Positions 15,981 through 23,512 of a stretch of DNA of 23,512 nucleotides are shown in pieces. The stretch is from contig JAJRQS010000289.1 of assembly GCA_024280135.1 (NCBI GenBank), positions 1-23,512 of the forward strand, read 5' to 3'. This DNA is from Bacteroidota bacterium (GTDB lineage: Bacteria > Bacteroidota > Bacteroidia > Chitinophagales > Saprospiraceae). Positions within the stretch are counted from its first letter, which is position 1. Each line of letters opens with the position of its first letter. The position numbers and the translations under genes are program-made. A model generated the notes under the pieces. It was given only the letters and a program-made list of their open reading frames with translations. It was not told the DNA's origin and searched no databases.

Positions 15981-16709
15981 CTACTTAAGCGGTTTATCAC
16001 GCATCCGTCGTTTACGCATCATTTCCATCCCCCCCCAAGGTCTAATTTCTTCTGCATAGAACAAGAGATCCCCTTCTAATGTGCCAATTATTTTTACTTT
16101 CTCTCCTGTATCCAGACTTAAGACAGGGGGAATAAAAATATCTTTACTCATTTCTACAATCCAAATCTTTCCATCAAAATCTTTCAACTCCAACTCGCCA
16201 TCTTCATAAGAAACAATTTCTCCGGACAAAAATCCATCTTCAGGATTCATCCAAATCAATTTCTTCTTTTCCTGAATACTTTCGTAAGCAGATACTCGAA
16301 TATCAAAGGCGTGCTCCAATTTTTGGGCGCCACCATAAACAAAGAAGGCCGCTCCTAACAACACACTAAACGAAAAAGAAAAGAGCAAAAGCTGCGTAAC
16401 GGTATACTTGTAACCACGCTTTGATTTATGAATGCTAAACATTGCCAAACCTAAAAAAGCTAATAGCAATATCAACCAGAATAGTGGCAACATACCAAGC
16501 AGCATCTCTACCTTAGAATGGGACAAGTGTCTTATTACACTAAAATCCGTCTGCTGTATCGCAAACAACACAATAGAAAAAGCAGCCGCTCCCACCAATA
16601 CAAAAATAAGAAAACCAGCCCAAATAGCCCAATTCCGCAAGGTAAATCGCCATCTCGGAATAGGTTCTTCCTGTTTTATTCTATTCAAAAAATCGTCTTT
16701 CTTTGCCAT
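15981..16709 (-). CDS. Membrane protein with DUF5666-like domain, probable sigma regulator
   Basis: A 242-residue protein translated from ATG 16709, four bases after the sigma stop; the open frame could start upstream at a TTG, but that would overlap the sigma gene. A cytosolic N-terminus (MAKKDDFLNRIKQEEPIP) is followed by three hydrophobic segments (~28-51, 70-92, 105-126). The C-terminal part (~160-225) reads GEIVSYEDGELELKDFDGK then GEKVKIIGTLEGDLLFYAEE, like a DUF5666-type OB-fold strand pattern, and would lie outside the membrane. The tail is basic (MMRKRRMRDK). Its coupling to the ECF sigma gene suggests an anti-sigma role, although no ZAS/anti-sigma motif is seen. That role is therefore inferred from position. 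Confidence 0.7.
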   Translation of the reverse strand: MAKKDDFLNRIKQEEPIPRWRFTLRNWAIWAGFLIFVLVGAAAFSIVLFAIQQTDFSVIRHLSHSKVEMLLGMLPLFWLILLLAFLGLAMFSIHKSKRGYKYTVTQLLLFSFSFSVLLGAAFFVYGGAQKLEHAFDIRVSAYESIQEKKKLIWMNPEDGFLSGEIVSYEDGELELKDFDGKIWIVEMSKDIFIPPVLSLDTGEKVKIIGTLEGDLLFYAEEIRPWGGMEMMRKRRMRDKPLK

Positions 16710-16713
16710 AATC

Positions 16714-17280
16714 CTAATCTTCAAAGAATTTTATACTTTTATCGTTTGCAATTTTAGCAAACCTTTTCTTCGCTCTATTTATTCTTGTCGCAACAGTACC
16801 CATTGGCATTTTTAAGACATCTGATATTTCTTCATAATTCAGATGTTCAAAATATCGAAGCACCAAAATGGATTTATAATCAGGCGGCAACTTACTCAAA
16901 ACGTGCTGAACCGCCAACTCTTTCTGCTCCAAAGATTCATCAGTGTCATCTACCCCAACCCCATCAATATCGCCTAGTACTACCTGCTCCATTTCCCGTT
17001 TTTTTTGCTTACGCCAAAAAGAAATAGTCTCATTATGCACAATCCGATAAGCCCAAGTTGAAAATTTCATATCTCCATCAAAACTATTGATATTTTTCCA
17101 AACCTTCACAAACGCATCCTGCAAAATATCTTCGGCATCTTCTTGCCCAACATTCGAAAGCCGATGTATATATCTAAGCAATTGGCTGTGATATTTGTTG
17201 TAAAGACATACAAAATAAGCTGATTCGTCTAGTGCTAGACGAATCAACTCTACATCTGTATATTCCTTACAACCAATCAC
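16714..17280 (-). CDS. RNA polymerase ECF-type sigma-70 factor
   Basis: A 188-residue sigma factor lacking regions 1 and 3. Region 2 is seen in LYNKYHSQLLRYIHRL, EDAEDILQDAFVKVWKNI and KFSTWAYRIVHNETISFWRK; region 4 in LPPDYKSILVLRYFEHLNYE and the DNA-binding helix pair SDVLKMPMGTVATRINRAKK. A 30-residue acidic linker (GDIDGVGVDDTDESLEQ) joins them. It begins 25 bases after czcB and is followed at 4 bases by the membrane regulator. Two sigma-W-like promoters lie downstream, at the EF-hand and DUF2202 genes. No such promoter is seen before its own start, so it may be read from the efflux operon. Confidence 0.92.
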   Translation of the reverse strand: MIGCKEYTDVELIRLALDESAYFVCLYNKYHSQLLRYIHRLSNVGQEDAEDILQDAFVKVWKNINSFDGDMKFSTWAYRIVHNETISFWRKQKKREMEQVVLGDIDGVGVDDTDESLEQKELAVQHVLSKLPPDYKSILVLRYFEHLNYEEISDVLKMPMGTVATRINRAKKRFAKIANDKSIKFFED

Positions 17281-17305
17281 TTATAGTATATTTTCAAGGT
17301 AAGAT

Positions 17306-18445
17306 TTATTCTCCACCATCCAAATAATAAGCGCCAGCTATCACCCATTTACCCGTAGGATTATTCGAAAAGGTAACCCAATTATTTTGCACCTTCGGAC
17401 TTTTCAAGAGCTCCTTTTTGACTTCATCCCCCGTTACCCGATAAGCAAAATACATATCTCCTTGCTTCAGGACAGCATCCATCGGCAAACCCACTTGCTC
17501 ACTCGTTGCACCTTTAATTTTTGCATTGGCAAATACACCTGGTTTGATGGCAGGGTCCTTATGCGCTTCAATGTGGCAATGTACATTCATCGTATTCGTC
17601 GTTGGATCTATCAAAGGATTAATCTTAACCACTTCTGCTTCAAAGCTTTCATTACCACTAGGCAAAACAAATTCCACTTTCTGCCCCTTTTGTATAAATG
17701 GCGCGTCCTTCGACAACACATTTAATTCTAAGTGCATGTGCGCTTTATTTGCGATTTCCATTAGCTTATTCTCTGGCTGAACCATCTGCCCCATATTAAC
17801 ATCTACCGAATGAACATAACCCGAAGTCGAAGCAAAAACAGAAATTGAAGACTGATAAATGCCATCTTGCTCTAACCTTGAAATATTAATACCGAGTGCA
17901 GACAACTCACTTTTCAATCCATTATATGTTGCTTCCAATTTCTTTTTTCGAGCTAAAACTTCTTGATACTTTTTATCAGAAGTTGCATTACTTTCTTTCA
18001 ATTGACGTACACGTTTAAAGTCAATATCTGCATATTCCAAATCCGCTTTAGCTTCCATCAACATCCTCTGCTCTTCAATTAGCTTAGGGTTTTCAACGGT
18101 GGCCAACAAACTGCCCTTCTTGACATAGTCTCCAGGAATATATTTCAGGTACTTTATAAAGCCCGCAGTTCTAGAATGTACAAAAACCAATTCCGTTGGT
18201 GGTAAGTCCACCATACCTGTACAATCGATCTCATGTTGTACATTCTTTTTCGACAGCTCCGCAATTTTGACCTTACTATTTTTCGCTAGAGAACTAGTGC
18301 TCATCGAACTACTCTGGTGGGTTTGAGCTGGAGCTTCCACTTCGGGTTGCTCCGAGCTGCAACTCGCAAACATGAGCAGGCCCAAAAAGATAAACACCCC
18401 AAACAAGTTAAGCATATTGTTTTTATTACTGAATGAATATTTCAT
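17306..18445 (-). CDS. RND efflux periplasmic adaptor (CzcB/CusB-like lipoprotein)
   Basis: A 379-residue membrane-fusion protein that bridges the inner-membrane RND pump and the outer-membrane channel. Its N-terminal signal ends in a lipobox (LLMFASC, Cys29; start could be Met11). A lipoyl-like half motif (GFIKYLKYIPGDYVKKGSLL) is followed by a coiled-coil hairpin (KLIEEQRMLMEAKADLEY to KKYQEVLARKKKLEA), the second lipoyl half (ASTSGYVHSVDVNMGQMV) and beta-barrel domains (EVVKINPLIDPTTNTMNVHC; LPMDAVLKQGDMYFAY). ATG follows the TAA of the pump-channel gene by one base, so translation is coupled. Likely cargo is a divalent metal, judged by the partner CzcA motif. Confidence 0.88.
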   Translation of the reverse strand: MKYSFSNKNNMLNLFGVFIFLGLLMFASCSSEQPEVEAPAQTHQSSSMSTSSLAKNSKVKIAELSKKNVQHEIDCTGMVDLPPTELVFVHSRTAGFIKYLKYIPGDYVKKGSLLATVENPKLIEEQRMLMEAKADLEYADIDFKRVRQLKESNATSDKKYQEVLARKKKLEATYNGLKSELSALGINISRLEQDGIYQSSISVFASTSGYVHSVDVNMGQMVQPENKLMEIANKAHMHLELNVLSKDAPFIQKGQKVEFVLPSGNESFEAEVVKINPLIDPTTNTMNVHCHIEAHKDPAIKPGVFANAKIKGATSEQVGLPMDAVLKQGDMYFAYRVTGDEVKKELLKSPKVQNNWVTFSNNPTGKWVIAGAYYLDGGE

Positions 18446-18446
18446 T

Positions 18447-21400
18447 TTATTTTGTTTTCTGAGTTAAGAAAGAAAGTTGTAATTGTGCGTCATTCCACGC
18501 TTTAGCCAAATCTAAATAATCACTTCGATTTTGGATAAACTGCTCCTGAATTTGGCTAAATCTTAAAAAGTCTATCTCTCCAAATTCATATTGCTTTAGA
18601 AGCTTTGATTGCCAAGATTCACTTTTTGTCTGAATCAACTTTAGGCTATCCATGCTAGCTTTAATCATCGCCAGCTTTTCTTTTAACTGGTTGATTATCA
18701 ATTCTATACGATTTGATTCGTATTCTTTAGTATTCAAAATTTTCTGACGTTGAAGTGCAATTTGCTCATTTTTGGTCTTCGCTTTCCGACGGTCAAGGGG
18801 GATACCCAATCCTAAAGAAAAGCCATGAAAACCAAACGCTTTCTCAAAGGATTGAAATTGATAACCCAATGACAAATTAGGCTGCTTGGCCAACCTTTTA
18901 TTTAATTTAGCTTCCGTGTCCAGCGCTTTAGCTTGTAGTTGATAAGTCTTTAATAGTGGGCTCTCCTCTACTTCAAAGTCATCCAGCCTTTCGGCAAAAA
19001 CAAAAAACTTCGTATTGGTTAATTCCACGTCATCTTTCAAAAATGCTTTTTGTTTTATGGTACTTGCCACTATGGTTTTATTTTGTTCCAATAATTGAAT
19101 TTTATTTTTTAGCGCAAGCATACGCATCTCCAATAAGGCTTCTTCCGAAAAATCAACATCGCCATATTGCACTTTCGCATCCACAATAGATTTTAATTTT
19201 TCGTAAGTTGCATTCAATTCTGTCCACAGTTTGATAGATTCTTGCCAATAGGACCATTGATTAAAATCTTTTCGGATTTCATAACTCAATTGATTGCTCA
19301 TCAATTCTTTCTGAAAAGAAACGGCATTTGCTTTATCATTATAGTATTCTGCAAAGCCTTTTTTCTGAAGAAGCTGACTGAAATCTTGGTTTATAGTAAA
19401 ACTATTATCATAGTCCTTCGTATTCATCTGTCCCCCCTGATACCCAAGCTCTAACGGCTGAAAAGCCCCGACTGCTTTTTTGTTGAGCAGTACTATATCT
19501 GCATCCATCTGTACATTTTGTATGGTCGGATGATTAGCAATAGCATAGGTGACGACTTCATCTACAGTCATGGATGTTTGAGCATGTGCCATCCCCGAGA
19601 AACCGATCAAAGCGACAACCAAGGTGGCTTTAACCGCCCATTTCTTTCGATTAATTAAATAGTAAATGGTCGGCAATATCAACAAGGTCAACAAGGTGGA
19701 CGAAATCAATCCGCCAATAACGACCGTTGCCAAAGGACGTTGCACTTCTGCCCCACTCCCGGTGGACATGGCCATAGGGATAAAACCAAGAGCCGCCACC
19801 AAGGCAGTCATTAGTACCGGACGCAAACGACTTACACTTGCTGCCGTAATCAGGTATTTTAAATCATTAAATTTCTTCACATCTAATTGTTTAATCGCAC
19901 TTAATAATACAATACCATTCAATACTGACACACCAAACAAGGCTATGAATCCAATGCCTGAAGAGATACTAAATGGCATTCCACGCACCTGCAAAGCAAT
20001 CACCCCACCCACAGCAGAAAGTGGCACCGCTATAAAAATCGTCAATGCATCCGCAACATTACCAAAAGCCAAAAACAATAAAAGTAAAATTAAGAATAAT
20101 GCGATGGGTACCGCAACCAATAACCGCTTAGATGCGTTTTCCAAGTTTTTATACTGTCCGCCATATTGAATTTCATAACCTGCTGGCAAGGTTAACTCTG
20201 CATCCAATTTCTCAGAGATATCCGCCACTAAACTCGCCACATCTCGATCCCGTACATTGACCCCAATATTAATAAATCGTTTGGCTTGTTCTCTAGAAAT
20301 CAACATGGGGCCTTCGATGGCTTCAACAGAAGCCACTTCACTGATAGGCAATGGGTTTCCATCCGCACTTAAAATAGTTAACTGATTCAAATCCAATGAT
20401 TTACGGGCTTCTTCATTCACTCTTACAACCAAATCAAACTTGCGTTCTTCTTCAAAAATATTGCCCACTTGCTCTCCTGCATAAGCCGCTCGAATCACTT
20501 GATTGACATCTTCGACGGAGATACCATATTGCGCTAATTTGTGTCGATTGTATTTAATATTCAGTTGTTGCAGTCCATCTGTTTGGTCAACTTTCACATC
20601 ACCCGCCCCAGGAATCGTCTCGACCAATAGAGCCACTTCATCCGCTTTTGATTTTAGTACTGCGACATCTTCACCAAATATTTTGACGGAAATATCCGAT
20701 TTTGATCCTGTCATTAGCTCATTAAATCTCAACTGAATAGGTTGTGTAAATTCAAAGGAAGCCCAAGAGATATGTGCTAATTTTTCTTTCATCTTATCCA
20801 TCATTTCTTCGCGTGTGGAAGCCGACACCCATTCGTCTTTATCTTTCATAATAATCATAACGTCGGCATCTTCAATAGCCATTGGGTCTGTTGGCACTTC
20901 AGCAGTGCCTATTTTTGATATTACATGCTTGACTTCTGGAAAATTTTCTAAAATTATTTTTTCCGCAAGGCTTGAAGTATGAATGCTCTCGTTCAAAGAG
21001 CTCCCAGGTTTGATAGATTGTTGCATGGCAATATCTCCTTCTTCTAAGGTCGGTACAAACTCAGCCCCCAAGCTACTAAAAGCCAAAATCGTGTATATAA
21101 ATGCTAAGACCCCTATCCCAATAATAGCCAAAGGTTTTTTTAATGCCCATCCAATCGTAGGTTGATACAGCTTGCGCAAAAAACGCATAATTTTATCCGC
21201 CAATGTATTAGTGACTTTAATGTCCTTTTTCAAAAACAGCGCAACCATCACCGGCACATAGGTCAAGGAAAGGATCAAAGAGCCAAAAATGGCAAAACCC
21301 ACTGTCTGTGCCATTGGACGAAAGGTTTTCCCTTCTGTGCCTTCTAAAGTCAAAATTGGGATAAAAACCAATAAGATAATTAAAACACCAAAAGCTGCAG

Positions 21401-21905
21401 AGCGGTAAATTTTAGACGTCGATTCTTTAACAATACCATCCATCCCTTTTTGCGTAAGCTTCTGTCCCACGTATCCTGCGGCTAAGGCATGGAGCAAGCC
21501 TTCGACAATAATCACTGCTCCATCAATCACTATCCCAAAATCAATTGCTCCCAACGACATCAGATTGGCAGAAATCCCAAAATAACGCATCATCGTCAAG
21601 GCAAACAATAAAGACAGCGGAATCACCGAAGCGACTACTAATCCAGCCCGAAGATTACCTAATAAAATCAGCAAGACAAAAATAACAATTAAGCCCCCTT
21701 CCACGAGATTGCGCTCCACTGTACTAATCGTCCGAGCAATCAATTTGGAACGATCCAAATAAGGATAAATATGCACACCTTCAGGCAGACTCTTTTGCAC
21801 CTTTGCCACACGCTCTTTTACATTTGCCAAGACTTCAGACGTATTAGCTCCTTTGAGCATTAGGGTAATTCCCCCCACCACTTCACCTTGCCCATCCATC
21901 GTCAT
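18447..21905 (-). CDS. CzcA-type RND pump (C-terminal part) fused to CzcC-like outer-membrane factor
   Basis: The 1152-residue open frame holds the main body of the pump followed by a TolC/CzcC-like factor. TM4 carries DFGIVIDGAVIIVEG; counted in the rejoined protein the acidic residues are Asp400, Asp406 and Glu413, at almost the same places as the proton-relay Asp402, Asp408 and Glu415 of CzcA, which argues for a divalent-cation (Zn/Co/Ni-like) rather than a copper/silver type. The pump ends near TIYYLINRKKW; then comes a basic, hydrophobic segment ending SGMAHAQ and a ~377-residue outer-membrane factor (EEALLEMRMLALKNKIQLLE; SLGYQFQSFEKAF). The real 5' end lies in another frame at 22738 because one base is missing in the A-run at 21971-21976. 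Confidence 0.85.
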   Translation of the reverse strand: MTMDGQGEVVGGITLMLKGANTSEVLANVKERVAKVQKSLPEGVHIYPYLDRSKLIARTISTVERNLVEGGLIVIFVLLILLGNLRAGLVVASVIPLSLLFALTMMRYFGISANLMSLGAIDFGIVIDGAVIIVEGLLHALAAGYVGQKLTQKGMDGIVKESTSKIYRSAAFGVLIILLVFIPILTLEGTEGKTFRPMAQTVGFAIFGSLILSLTYVPVMVALFLKKDIKVTNTLADKIMRFLRKLYQPTIGWALKKPLAIIGIGVLAFIYTILAFSSLGAEFVPTLEEGDIAMQQSIKPGSSLNESIHTSSLAEKIILENFPEVKHVISKIGTAEVPTDPMAIEDADVMIIMKDKDEWVSASTREEMMDKMKEKLAHISWASFEFTQPIQLRFNELMTGSKSDISVKIFGEDVAVLKSKADEVALLVETIPGAGDVKVDQTDGLQQLNIKYNRHKLAQYGISVEDVNQVIRAAYAGEQVGNIFEEERKFDLVVRVNEEARKSLDLNQLTILSADGNPLPISEVASVEAIEGPMLISREQAKRFINIGVNVRDRDVASLVADISEKLDAELTLPAGYEIQYGGQYKNLENASKRLLVAVPIALFLILLLLFLAFGNVADALTIFIAVPLSAVGGVIALQVRGMPFSISSGIGFIALFGVSVLNGIVLLSAIKQLDVKKFNDLKYLITAASVSRLRPVLMTALVAALGFIPMAMSTGSGAEVQRPLATVVIGGLISSTLLTLLILPTIYYLINRKKWAVKATLVVALIGFSGMAHAQTSMTVDEVVTYAIANHPTIQNVQMDADIVLLNKKAVGAFQPLELGYQGGQMNTKDYDNSFTINQDFSQLLQKKGFAEYYNDKANAVSFQKELMSNQLSYEIRKDFNQWSYWQESIKLWTELNATYEKLKSIVDAKVQYGDVDFSEEALLEMRMLALKNKIQLLEQNKTIVASTIKQKAFLKDDVELTNTKFFVFAERLDDFEVEESPLLKTYQLQAKALDTEAKLNKRLAKQPNLSLGYQFQSFEKAFGFHGFSLGLGIPLDRRKAKTKNEQIALQRQKILNTKEYESNRIELIINQLKEKLAMIKASMDSLKLIQTKSESWQSKLLKQYEFGEIDFLRFSQIQEQFIQNRSDYLDLAKAWNDAQLQLSFLTQKTK

Positions 21906-21934
21906 TGCACCATAACGCTTGGCCGACCCAATGC

Positions 21935-22738
21935 TTAACTTAGCAACATCCCCAATGGTAATAGGAATACTTTTTTCCTAGCGACAGGTACTTGGCGTAT
22001 TTCGTCCATTGTCTGCAATCGACCAGCTGTCCGAATATAATAAGAATAAGGCCCTTTTTCGATGTAACTACCACCACTATTTTGATTATTGGCCTTTAAG
22101 GCTTCAATCACATCCTGCATGGTTAGTTGATAGGTTTTCAGGGCAGCGGGATCTACGGCGACTTCGTATTGTTTTAAGTTTCCACCAAAGCTACTCACTT
22201 CTATAACGCCTTTAGTACCATTGAGCTGACGCTTCACAATCCAGTCTTGAATGGTTCGTAAATTAGTCACATCATACTGACCGATATGCGCACTATCTAC
22301 CGTCAAAACATACTGATAGATCTCTCCCAAGCCCGTAGTAATAGGCATTAATTCTGGTTCAGTAAGTCCTTCTGGCAACTCCCCTTTTGCAATATTTAAT
22401 TGCTCTTGGACATATTGTCGAGCCAACATCCCGTCCATATCTTCTTCAAACACCACCGTTACAACCGACAAGCCATACCTTGAAATCGAACGTACTTCTT
22501 CTACGCCAGGAAGGTTGGTCATTGCAGCTTCGATGGGATATGTGATTAATTGCTCCATCTCTTGTGGAGCTAAGGTCGGCGAAGTACTCACTATTTGCAC
22601 CTGATTATTGGTAATATCAGGCACGGCATCTAGGGGGATTTTCGTTGCCGAAAATACACCTACTATTGCCAGTGCCAAGACACCCAGAAGTACTAGCAGC
22701 TTATTCTCTAATGAGAATTGTATAATTTTATCAAACAT
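21935..22738 (-). CDS. CzcA-type RND pump, N-terminal part (frameshifted)
   Basis: The first 256 residues of the heavy-metal pump: MFDKIIQFSLENKLLVLLGV with TM1, then IPLDAVPDITNNQVQIVS, YPIEAAMTNLPGVEEVRSIS, and the porter-domain stretch DWIVKRQLNGTKGVIEVSSF. After VARKK the frame is lost and 11 foreign residues precede a stop. In the -1 frame the pump continues at once with SIPITIGDVAKLSIGSAKRY. Adding one A to the six-A run gives one frame from 22738 to 18447 of 1430 codons, the length of known Bacteroidota CzcA-CzcC fusions. As shown, the gene would be non-functional; a sequencing error is possible. Confidence 0.87.
   Translation of the reverse strand: MFDKIIQFSLENKLLVLLGVLALAIVGVFSATKIPLDAVPDITNNQVQIVSTSPTLAPQEMEQLITYPIEAAMTNLPGVEEVRSISRYGLSVVTVVFEEDMDGMLARQYVQEQLNIAKGELPEGLTEPELMPITTGLGEIYQYVLTVDSAHIGQYDVTNLRTIQDWIVKRQLNGTKGVIEVSSFGGNLKQYEVAVDPAALKTYQLTMQDVIEALKANNQNSGGSYIEKGPYSYYIRTAGRLQTMDEIRQVPVARKKVFLLPLGMLLS
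21971..21976 (-). other. Frameshift site in the czcA-czcC fusion gene
   Basis: Six A's on the minus strand (AGG AAA AAA GTA) where seven would keep both halves in frame (AGG AAA AAA AGT). The gene length from 22738 to 18447 is 4292 bases, one short of a multiple of three. The phase does not fit a standard A AAA AAG tandem-slip heptamer. Confidence 0.8.
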
Positions 22739-22895
22739 TGGATTTTTTTAAATTAAAACGATGAATTATTGTCTAGGAAAAGACACGATGATTCATGATA
22801 GACGGTATAAAGGCTCAAGGAACAAGCGCATTTATACAAGCATCCTTCTCTAAAAGGAAATTTACAAGTAAAAAGTAAAGAGAAAGGAATGCGGA

Positions 22896-23291
22896 CTAGC
22901 CGAGGATTGGGGGCCCACGCAATACGGTGGCGTCTAAAAAGGTATCTTCTTGATAATCAGCCTGATACAATGGTATTACCCGCACACCATCCGTGGCTTC
23001 CATTGAATATTCTAACCAAAAAACTAAGGGAGTAATTTGAAAATTGTCACCGACCGGGACAATATCAGCAGTATAATCTGTTTGGGGTTGTGAAAAAGCT
23101 TCTAAGTGATCTCCACCCAAATCAATTAATAAAATACCACCCAGTAACCCTGTTGCCGACGAACTAACTTGCACTACGTCTTCTCCAGCATGATGCTCAT
23201 GTGAATGTGGCGTAACATTGTGTAAAACGATAAAAAGCATCGCTACAAACAACAAAGCTATATTGCTAATTTTCTGCATTAGGTTTTTCAA
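22896..23291 (-). CDS. Small secreted His-rich protein of the metal efflux locus
   Basis: A 131-residue protein with an N-terminal hydrophobic segment (ISNIALLFVAMLFIVLHN) directly followed by a His cluster: His24, 29, 31, 33 and 34 in NVTPHSHEHHAGED. The hydrophobic N-terminus could be a signal or an anchor; no sharp cleavage site is seen. The rest is beta-rich (TDYTADIVPVGDNFQI) and ends in the conserved-looking tail LRGPPILG. It has no known domain that I can name. Lying directly upstream of the RND pump on the same strand (157 bases), it is likely a periplasmic metal-binding accessory. Met5 is an alternative start. Confidence 0.65.
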   Translation of the reverse strand: MKNLMQKISNIALLFVAMLFIVLHNVTPHSHEHHAGEDVVQVSSSATGLLGGILLIDLGGDHLEAFSQPQTDYTADIVPVGDNFQITPLVFWLEYSMEATDGVRVIPLYQADYQEDTFLDATVLRGPPILG

Positions 23292-23420
23292 CTGATTCGA
23301 TTAGTGACCAAACACCCATTGTTAAGAATAGTTCATAGAAAAAATTAATAATACAACTTTACTTTATTGATTGTAGTGTCCCCAAAAAATCGGACAGCGA
23401 GTTAAGACAAAAAAAACCAT

Positions 23421-23428
23421 TAAATTTG
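23421..23428 (+). promoter_or_regulatory. -7 box (TAAATTTG) of the transposase gene
   Basis: TAAATTTG fits TAnnTTTG and ends five bases (CCATT) before the ATG, so the OrfA message would be nearly leaderless. This is the same geometry as at the glycosyltransferase gene (2895-2902). No -33 TTTG is seen; it would fall in AAAACC-rich DNA. Confidence 0.4.
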
Positions 23429-23433
23429 CCATT

Positions 23434-23512
23434 ATGAAGAGACGCAAATTCACATCAAAATTCAAGACCAAAGTAGTCTTAGAAGCCTTAAAGGAACGCC
23501 AAAGCCTAAGCG
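23434..23512 (+). CDS. IS3-family transposase OrfA (N-terminal part)
   Basis: The first 26 codons of the transposase accessory protein: MKRRKFTSKFKTKVVLEALK followed by ERQSLS, the usual beginning of the Tnp_1 (PF01527) helix-turn-helix that binds the terminal inverted repeats. It should be followed by the DDE-type OrfB in the -1 frame beyond the window. Confidence 0.85.
   Translation, partial: MKRRKFTSKFKTKVVLEALKERQSLS

Larger units (their letters stand above)
23372..23512 (+). mobile_element. Left end of an IS3-family insertion sequence (cut by window edge)
   Basis: A sharp change of sequence at 23372 begins with TGTAGTGTCCCC, a TG-starting terminal repeat of the kind found in IS3-family elements, followed by AAAAAATCGGACAG and a short untranslated stretch before a transposase OrfA start at 23434. 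The element lies ~80 bases upstream of the His-rich gene of the metal efflux locus, oriented away from it. The right end and any target duplication are outside the window. Confidence 0.75.

Noticed and set aside
16710..16724. TTG start overlapping the sigma gene for the membrane regulator
   Set aside because: The ATG at 16709 lies four bases after the sigma stop and needs no rare start codon.
12801..18462. Identical 18-base stretch before the Kelch gene (12801-12818) and czcB (18441-18458)
   Set aside because: It is the A-rich initiation region AAAACAAAATAAAATGAA on the minus strand. Low complexity makes chance or a shared ribosome-binding preference more likely than a shared regulator.
19666..20169. 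Plus-strand ORF of 167 codons opposite the pump gene
   Set aside because: It lies fully inside the clear CzcA coding region on the other strand and has no recognisable domain.
21971..21976. Programmed -1 frameshift in the czcA-czcC gene
   Set aside because: The run is AAA AAA G in the reading frame, not A AAA AAG, so the standard tandem slip does not apply. Product of the first frame would be an unfolded half pump. A missing base is simpler.
1..23512. CRISPR array, tRNA, rRNA or classical riboswitch
   Set aside because: No regularly spaced repeats, cloverleaf or conserved rRNA sequence was seen when reading both strands; the only repeats are those listed.

Overview
The window looks like chromosomal DNA of a member of the Bacteroidota. 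Evidence: AT-rich sequence, proteins with C-terminal type IX secretion (Por) sorting domains, lipoprotein signals of the LxxC kind, A-rich rather than Shine-Dalgarno start regions, TAnnTTTG promoter boxes, an ATP synthase subunit a with an N-terminal signal peptide, and a CzcA transporter fused to its outer-membrane factor. A Saprospira- or Cytophaga-like lineage is possible, but the sequence does not settle it. Almost every gene is on the minus strand; only an FkbM-type methyltransferase, a thioredoxin-like protein and a transposase at the right edge are on the plus strand.

Layout. 1-951: 5' part of atpB with a clear promoter. 1070-1287: wreck of a secreted-protein gene. 1292-2889: a GT2-like glycosyltransferase and a methyltransferase in one operon. 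2968-4656: a large T9SS cargo protein ending in a perfect hairpin terminator. 5104-8708: a two-gene unit, a HAMP/cyclase-like membrane sensor followed by an MscS-type channel with a cyclic-nucleotide-binding-like domain. 8922-10992: FkbM methyltransferase and secreted thioredoxin on the plus strand. 11041-14405: accessory membrane, cytochrome and T9SS genes carrying two truncated C-terminal gene remnants. 14471-17280: an ECF sigma factor, its probable membrane regulator, an EF-hand protein and a DUF2202 ferritin-like protein. 17306-23291: a heavy-metal efflux locus (His-rich small protein, CzcA-CzcC fusion with a frameshift, CzcB). 23372-end: left end of an IS3-family element.

How the genes may work together. 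The ECF sigma and the membrane protein overlap functionally with two genes just downstream, which both have a sigma-W-like promoter (TGAAAG, 16-17 bases, CGTA) placed 45-50 bases before their starts. This suggests a small regulon covering the EF-hand and DUF2202 proteins. The sigma gene begins 25 bases after czcB, so efflux and stress response may be linked.

The most interesting system is the cyclase-like sensor plus channel pair. The sensor has lost every recognisable catalytic residue of class III cyclases, and the channel's nucleotide-binding cassette has lost its phosphate-binding arginine. The pair keeps the architecture of a cyclic-nucleotide-gated channel with its cyclase, but may work without a cyclic nucleotide, by an unknown ligand or direct contact.
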